From a virus, in IMG/VR virus record IMGVR_UViG_3300020141_000686, positions 1 through 21,347 of that record: a DNA stretch of 21,347 bases; one strand, written 5' to 3'. A model generated the notes under the pieces. That model did no database searches, was not told the origin of the DNA, and was given only the letters and a program-made list of their open reading frames with translations. Position 1 is the first letter of the stretch. Each line of letters starts with the position of its first letter. Positions 16,028 to 21,347 of the stretch are shown piece after piece. The position numbers and the translations under genes were made by a program.

Positions 16028-17275
16028 TTAGAAGTCCAAACGAACCTTAATCAAAAGTTCATTTGAAAATGTCTTTTGTGCTGGTCTACTCAATTTTGCA
16101 ACAGCAACAAGTTCGTTGTTACTATTATACAACCCAACAGATGTAGGATACACTTTTGGATCGGTCAAGAATTCCGTTTGTTTAATATCACCACGTTGAT
16201 TTGTTTCACCGGTTACCGCATCCGTCGTAGAAGTTGAATATGTAAACGTAGGATTGTTTGAATAATTAAAATCACGATTCTTTACACGAATGAAATAATG
16301 ACGTGACGGAACGTATTCACTACGTCTCAATCTCATACCAACGGATGACGCACGAATCATATTATAGATAGACTGATTAAACAAATAGTTTTTAACATTC
16401 GTCACGGGGTCAGGAGCTGCTACTCTTGGACTGGTTACACCTGTATCAGGAATTGGAATCAATGGCACAGGTCCAGCCCCGGATACTCCGGCATTATTAA
16501 CGTTCAATAAGAAATTTAAATTCAAAATCACAACACCTGCTTTTGGAAACAACAATCCAATTCCAGTGTTTGGATGATATTGAGCAACGCTTTTATTTCC
16601 ATTATAACTTGTGTATCCAGAATATAAACTACCACTTGGATATGAAGTATAATTGTTATAATTTACTTGACCTGTAGATGTATTATAGTTACCCAAAATT
16701 AAATTGTAATATCCAGCCGATCCACTTTGACCTGTAATACTAGAATCATCAATAAGATTAAACGAGTAATTTGTTTGATCATTTTCCACAGTCATTTGAA
16801 ATTGTCCAACATCAATTCCATCCCGAATCTTTTGTGAATTAAATGATAGAGCAATAAAATCAGTTGACAGTGTTACATTAGATATACTAGCTCCGGGTGA
16901 TACTTGTGATTTAACAGAGAAATTTTCCCCGGCGTTTAATGCGTTAACATATTGACTCCAAATTGCCCTTGTAGGACTTGCTTTGATGTTGGTATACTCA
17001 TCATAACTCGTACCATATCCATTAGCGTTACCGTATGCTATACTAAAAATGGAATCGTTAGAACTGGAGGTTGCAGCAATACTTGGATATACATCAAGAT
17101 AATAATATCCGTTGTATACATCGTATCTATTTGATCCAGAAATTGTAGCTTGAAGACTTCCAGATGCGAAGTTACTTTGAACCAGAGATACTTGGCCGTT
17201 GTTAAAAATGCCAGTAGATACTTTCGTCGATCTTCCGGCTACAATATCAGACTGCTCAAATTGTTTATAGATCAT
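16028..17275 (-). CDS. Virion structural protein with a C-terminal module shared with its neighbour
   Basis: 415 residues from the ATG at 17275 (MIYKQFEQSDIVAGRSTKVS). It is a Ser/Thr/Asn/Tyr-rich beta protein with no Cys and no enzymatic motif. Features seen are IAYGNANGYGTSYDEYTNIK (79-98) leading into a Trp-containing helix (RAIWSQYVNAL), a central Gly/Ser/Tyr-rich part, and a C-terminal SSVGMRLRRSEYVPSRHYFI segment. The last 40 residues, TSVGLYNSNNELVAVAKLSRP and on to IKVRLDF, match the C-terminus of the propeller protein. The N-terminal phrase SDIVAGR also fits structural proteins I associate with large marine phages. It starts four bases after the preceding gene's stop codon. A role in baseplate or tail assembly is inferred from context. 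Confidence 0.85.
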   Translation of the reverse strand: MIYKQFEQSDIVAGRSTKVSTGIFNNGQVSLVQSNFASGSLQATISGSNRYDVYNGYYYLDVYPSIAATSSSNDSIFSIAYGNANGYGTSYDEYTNIKASPTRAIWSQYVNALNAGENFSVKSQVSPGASISNVTLSTDFIALSFNSQKIRDGIDVGQFQMTVENDQTNYSFNLIDDSSITGQSGSAGYYNLILGNYNTSTGQVNYNNYTSYPSGSLYSGYTSYNGNKSVAQYHPNTGIGLLFPKAGVVILNLNFLLNVNNAGVSGAGPVPLIPIPDTGVTSPRVAAPDPVTNVKNYLFNQSIYNMIRASSVGMRLRRSEYVPSRHYFIRVKNRDFNYSNNPTFTYSTSTTDAVTGETNQRGDIKQTEFLTDPKVYPTSVGLYNSNNELVAVAKLSRPAQKTFSNELLIKVRLDF

Positions 17276-17279
17276 ATTT

Positions 17280-17912
17280 TTAAGAAATTCTTACGGTGAC
17301 TGGAATGGCTATTGATCCACCACTTTCGTTACCCACTATCGTAATTGTTGTGGATGTTGTCACTGTCAATGAAGTATTTGGTACAAATTTGAATCTGTTA
17401 CCAACTACAGCTTGTGATGTGGTACTAATTAAATCATTAGCAAACGATGGAACCGTGTTTGTTGTAGTACCTGATGCATTTGATTGATCCACAATCAACG
17501 TACCAACCTTTTTATTTGACAATATAGCGGTGTAACCCAACGTCAAATTGTATGCTGGATTTGTGGTTGGTGAAATAATGCTGTCGGATTTATTATCCTT
17601 TTGAAGATCAATTGATTGAACATTCAAACTAATCACCGGTATCGAAGTAACACCTTGTGCAAGCGTCACCAACTTGTACTTCATAGATTGTGTTTCGTCT
17701 GACAATGGTTGAAATACAGGAGTATTTCTGATGGCAATGTCGTAATATGCACTGCCTTGTGGGTGATTTGGATTGTATAGTCCATAATCTACTTCGTCAT
17801 CCGCCAATGCAAATGAGGTAATATTTAAATTACCAGTCTGTGCCAATAGCTCTCTTCCTCTTTTAGTTAGAACTGCGTCCACAGTAATTGTTTTATTATC
17901 TACGTATGCCAT
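17280..17912 (-). CDS. Virion structural protein, probably baseplate/tail, unknown role
   Basis: 210 residues from the ATG at 17912 (MAYVDNKTITVDAVLTKRGR). The N-terminal 110 residues are the most distinctive: LTKRGRELLAQTGNLNITSF, then ALADDEVDYGLYNPNHPQGS and AYYDIAIRNTPVFQPL, a pattern I associate with structural proteins of jumbo and marine phages. The rest is Thr/Ser/Val-rich beta sequence, ending SGGSIAIPVTVRIS. There is no signal peptide, membrane segment or catalytic motif. It lies 50 bases downstream of the giant baseplate-type gene and four bases upstream of the next structural gene. The leader carries the ACAATACTTATAGACAA element found also before the flavoprotein. Confidence 0.85.
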   Translation of the reverse strand: MAYVDNKTITVDAVLTKRGRELLAQTGNLNITSFALADDEVDYGLYNPNHPQGSAYYDIAIRNTPVFQPLSDETQSMKYKLVTLAQGVTSIPVISLNVQSIDLQKDNKSDSIISPTTNPAYNLTLGYTAILSNKKVGTLIVDQSNASGTTTNTVPSFANDLISTTSQAVVGNRFKFVPNTSLTVTTSTTITIVGNESGGSIAIPVTVRIS

Positions 17913-17918
17913 ATGTCT

Positions 17919-17935
17919 TTGTCTATAAGTATTGT
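17919..17935 (-). promoter_or_regulatory. Leader element shared with the gene starting at 5737; possible promoter
   Basis: Coding-strand ACAATACTTATAGACAA lies six bases before the ATG at 17912, in a 50-base A-rich gap without a hairpin. It nearly duplicates the leader of the flavoprotein gene. TATAGACA in it only loosely fits a T4 late box. Confidence 0.35.
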
Positions 17936-17962
17936 TTTAACTGTCTTTTTGTTTATTATTTT

Positions 17963-20900
17963 TCATTGAACCGTTAGAACGCCGTTATTACCTGTCGATA
18001 CAGAGGTATTTGATACAATTGTACTAATCACTGGTAAACTTTTATCTGGATTGCCACATGAATCTACAGTATAATTTGATGTCTGTTTTGATTTCACGAA
18101 ATATCCATATTTTGTTACATTATCAGATATTACAGTAAATAAATCCCAACGAATTGGATTATGTCTACTCCCCAAGAAATTTTGTGTAGATCCACGAAAA
18201 ACTGGTCCTACAGTATATGGAAATAAATCATATGTTTTCTTCGGAGTAACTACTAACTTATTCAAGATCTTGGTATATGAGTGTACAAATCCCGATGTAT
18301 CATATTCTTGTATTGAAGCACTATATGGTACCATCCATGTATAATGTGGTACTGACTCTGAAATATCAGATGATCCGCTTATTACAACATCAAAAAATGT
18401 AATTCCGAAGTTATTTGTAGATTCCAATTCGCTTGATGTCACCAATTCTTCGTTTGTTATAACATCATTTATGTAACTATAACTTCCTTGGAAATTGTTT
18501 TGTAAAAGTAAAGATTGTGAAACAGGAAATGCTATAATAGGTTTCTTATCAACGAATTGAAGATAACTACTAGAATTTTCCGTTTGATATTGATCGTTAC
18601 GCCATACCGTAATATTCTCAGCTGAACACGAATGAACAAGATCAGCAAACTCGACTGTGTCCTCAACGATTTCGGATTCAATTGGTTTCAATGGAAACTT
18701 GATACGTTCCAAAATAGTTGGTTCAACCAAAATACCATTTAATAAAATGTTACGTGCGGCAATTACGTTTCGAATCGATTCAAATATACTTGAATCAAAA
18801 TAAAGTTTATAGATACTTGTAAATTCCTGATATAAAATACGACCGCTATATGTTGGCGATCCAGATGAATAATATGATGCCTTCATATTATCAAGTACCG
18901 AATAACTAGATGAAAATTCTTGTCTTGGATCTCCCAATTCACCCACTACATTTTTGTCACCAAAGTATCTTAGAATTTCTTCATTTTTACTAGATACCGG
19001 TGACATAAATACACCAATTAATGGTGAATCATAATCGGTATCTGTTGATGTACTTCTATCGAATGGTGTCAACACAGAAAGATCTTTATGATCTTTAATG
19101 GAAATCTTATTATTCCATAATAAGTTAGGTCCATAATTCGACATTCTGTATGATTGATTTATATTATACTCAATGAAGTTATATGGATAAGCAGATGACG
19201 TTTCCCCCAAACATATATTGGCATATGGATACAATGAACTAGTAGAATAACTACCAGAATACATTGATCGTATCATTAAAGTTTCATCATATAAGTCTGG
19301 ATTATTCTCTAATGAATCGTATGATATATTGGCACTAACCGATGTGGTTGGGATGTTATACAAATAAGATGTCAATACTGATCCATTTGACTGATATTGA
19401 TATGTTTCTACAAATGTATTTAATCGTCTTGGATAATTATATGCAAGTCTGAAGTACAAATTATTTCGTATATTTGAATCATTTGCCTCATAGTATGAAT
19501 CGAAATTATTAACATGTTCCTTAAAATTATTATCAGTAATAGGAACATTCCACAAATTAAGTTTATCAATTGATCCACTAAATTGAGTAGATCCCAATTT
19601 TAAAAATTTAGATGTGCCAGATGAAAAAGCAACATTTTGTTCGTATTCAAACGTTTGTGATTTTATAGACCGCAATCGACTATCACCGTTTTCATTAATT
19701 TCAACGGCTAATTCATAGGTAGTTGGTAACTCATTGATATTCGATGATGTTAAATAATTATCAGATGGATAATTTCTACGTAACATTACACTATATGCGT
19801 TACCATCAAAAATAGGAAGCAAATCAGATGAAATTTCAGCATCACCAATTTCAAATATGATTTTACCGTTATTACCCAATGATTCCTTATAAGCATAAAT
19901 TCTGTAATCCGGCTCTGAAGATGATGCTGGATATTTTCTCAACAAATCAATCCGACTTTGTTGAGCATATGTTTTGCTATACAAATTACTAAACGCAAAC
20001 TTAAATTCAACGGTATGAATATTTTCAGAGTACGGCGTGACAATGTTAGATTGTGGATTCAATCTTAACAAATATGAATGTCTGTCAAACGTATATAGAG
20101 ATTGTGATATGTCTGAATACGCGCCGAATTCTCTGACATTGATGATGTTATGTGGAACACCGTAACATGCCAATAATAATTTTACACTTTCAATGGTACC
20201 TTTTGCTTTTAAAATCGCAGGCAAACTATTCAATATTCTATTATTAATAATGTTCGTTTTATCAGCGACAGAATCATAATTGCTACCAGCAAGATAGTTG
20301 GTTGACAAATTAACATCATTAACAGACGATTGCATTTTCCATCCAAATGATGCTAACATGCCATCTAAAATCTTATTTGGAATTATAGTATCCGATCCAA
20401 TACTGTTATATGATAACATCGGAAACTTATCGATGTATATATAAATGTTATCAAAGTGATGTCCTATCATTGATAGGAAAATTAAAAAGTCATCATTATT
20501 TGCGTCACCCAACAAATATGTTGGTAGATTATTCGTCAAACTATTTCGATTGTTCGCATCATACTCATCTGCATCATCTTCATATGATTGTGGAAAACGA
20601 TTTACATTATTGTAATAATCGTTCGTCCAAAGATAATATTCGTATCCGTCAAATGACATTTTGATATCATTGATTTCTTTGATTAATGCATTTATTTTCT
20701 GAACTGTATATTGATCTGAATATGTTGCAGAATTGAGTTCTGTTAAAGATGATTCTTTACTGTTGATCGACTTTAATTTATTTTTATAAATGACAATACG
20801 TGTTTTAACCGAGGAATAAACAACGAAATTTGAAAAATCAGTATAATCAACGTCAATATTAGAAAATCTTTGTTTAAGAACCAAATCGATATTTTCAGCA

Positions 20901-21347
20901 CTACTAATATCAGCGTCTGTATAATTTACAGACATTGATGTTTTCTTGTCATTTACTTTCAAATTTGTATTTGCTGGCTTGATTGTAAATGTATTGAACG
21001 TAGGCGTAGTTGTAAGAACTACATTTTGTACAATAGGCGCAATTGACGTATTTGTAATCCAAAACGAAGTATTTACACCAATAGTATTTGGTAGAGATTC
21101 TTGTAACTTAATTACAAGAGTACCATCAGAAAACGGTGTGGATGACAGAATCTTGATCATTTGATTCTGACCAAAATTGACTGAATTCTTTAACGGACCA
21201 ACATATTTCTTGTCGTATTCATATTTGATGTCGGCCAAATATTGTTGAATTTGACCATTAAAAATATTATATAAGTACGAATAACATATGATAGTATCGT
21301 TGTTATCAATGTCGTGTATATTTTTAAGTCTGATTTTTATTGTCTCA
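17963..21347 (-). CDS. Giant structural protein with a gpI-like segment and a lectin-like domain (N-terminus beyond window)
   Basis: The frame is open from the stop at 17963 to the right edge: 1127 residues are visible and the true start lies outside. A TTG at 21238 is not a convincing start, because the 36 codons upstream (ETIKIRLKNIHDIDNNDTII and on) read smoothly into it. Around visible residues 273-410 the phrases DNIYIYIDKFP, ILDGMLASFGW, LPAILKAKGTIESVKLLLACYG and VREFG resemble the P2 gpI tail-protein signature (an R/K-x-L-L-x-x-x-P, then K-G-T and a conserved G). Residues about 436-610 (EFKFAF, then SGSIDKLNLWN) look like a concanavalin A/LamG-type jelly roll. P2 gpI is the counterpart of T4 gp7, a wedge protein of about 1030 residues, so a gp7-like baseplate wedge role is plausible but unproven. 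Confidence 0.85.
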   Translation of the reverse strand, partial: ETIKIRLKNIHDIDNNDTIICYSYLYNIFNGQIQQYLADIKYEYDKKYVGPLKNSVNFGQNQMIKILSSTPFSDGTLVIKLQESLPNTIGVNTSFWITNTSIAPIVQNVVLTTTPTFNTFTIKPANTNLKVNDKKTSMSVNYTDADISSAENIDLVLKQRFSNIDVDYTDFSNFVVYSSVKTRIVIYKNKLKSINSKESSLTELNSATYSDQYTVQKINALIKEINDIKMSFDGYEYYLWTNDYYNNVNRFPQSYEDDADEYDANNRNSLTNNLPTYLLGDANNDDFLIFLSMIGHHFDNIYIYIDKFPMLSYNSIGSDTIIPNKILDGMLASFGWKMQSSVNDVNLSTNYLAGSNYDSVADKTNIINNRILNSLPAILKAKGTIESVKLLLACYGVPHNIINVREFGAYSDISQSLYTFDRHSYLLRLNPQSNIVTPYSENIHTVEFKFAFSNLYSKTYAQQSRIDLLRKYPASSSEPDYRIYAYKESLGNNGKIIFEIGDAEISSDLLPIFDGNAYSVMLRRNYPSDNYLTSSNINELPTTYELAVEINENGDSRLRSIKSQTFEYEQNVAFSSGTSKFLKLGSTQFSGSIDKLNLWNVPITDNNFKEHVNNFDSYYEANDSNIRNNLYFRLAYNYPRRLNTFVETYQYQSNGSVLTSYLYNIPTTSVSANISYDSLENNPDLYDETLMIRSMYSGSYSTSSLYPYANICLGETSSAYPYNFIEYNINQSYRMSNYGPNLLWNNKISIKDHKDLSVLTPFDRSTSTDTDYDSPLIGVFMSPVSSKNEEILRYFGDKNVVGELGDPRQEFSSSYSVLDNMKASYYSSGSPTYSGRILYQEFTSIYKLYFDSSIFESIRNVIAARNILLNGILVEPTILERIKFPLKPIESEIVEDTVEFADLVHSCSAENITVWRNDQYQTENSSSYLQFVDKKPIIAFPVSQSLLLQNNFQGSYSYINDVITNEELVTSSELESTNNFGITFFDVVISGSSDISESVPHYTWMVPYSASIQEYDTSGFVHSYTKILNKLVVTPKKTYDLFPYTVGPVFRGSTQNFLGSRHNPIRWDLFTVISDNVTKYGYFVKSKQTSNYTVDSCGNPDKSLPVISTIVSNTSVSTGNNGVLTVQ

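Noticed and set aside
21239-21347. Reading the giant structural gene as complete, starting at TTG 21238
   Set aside because: The same frame stays open for 36 more codons to the window edge with similar composition, so the gene is 5'-truncated by the window, not started at TTG.

Overview
The window looks like part of a large tailed-phage genome of the T4-like (contractile-tailed, myovirus) supergroup. A portal protein of the T4 gp20 family, a T4 gp17-type large terminase, an SbcD/SbcC (T4 gp47/gp46) recombination nuclease, a short DnaG/gp61-like primase and a RuvC-like resolvase sit beside large structural proteins of the kind found in marine and jumbo phages. The DNA is clearly AT-rich. Every gene is on the minus strand, gaps are at most about 56 bases, and there is no tRNA, rRNA, CRISPR array or insertion sequence. 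No stretch above 300 bases lacks a gene. Most starts have no Shine-Dalgarno sequence, which fits a host that initiates from A/T-rich leaders (Bacteroidetes are one well-known case). That host guess is weak.

Layout in the direction of transcription (high to low coordinates). A tail/baseplate block comes first: a very large structural protein open at the right edge (17963-21347) with a P2 gpI-like signature, then four structural genes (17280-17912, 16028-17275, 15535-16023, 13157-15502). The last of these encodes a seven-repeat beta-propeller plus a dockerin-like calcium-binding region. A 93-residue orphan (12844-13125) leads into a DNA-metabolism block: RuvC-like resolvase, primase, and an Mre11-Rad50-type nuclease in which both subunits are one polypeptide. 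A second structural gene (5760-8075) follows. A flavodoxin-fold protein (4982-5737), a zinc-finger/coiled-coil protein (4357-4965), the large terminase (2769-4367), the portal (842-2728) and the start of a further head-region gene (1-785, open at the left edge) complete the packaging/head block.

The genes cover building the baseplate and tail, recombination-dependent replication that produces concatemers, and loading of those concatemers through the portal by the terminase. The most unusual points are three. The flavoprotein begins with a peptide resembling the capsid-targeting sequence of T4 internal proteins, including a prohead-protease-like L-x-E site, so it may be packaged in the head. 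The SbcD and SbcC activities are naturally fused. Two start codons lie inside predicted RNA hairpins, one of them at the junction between the nuclease and a structural gene, which recalls the sequestered late genes of T4.
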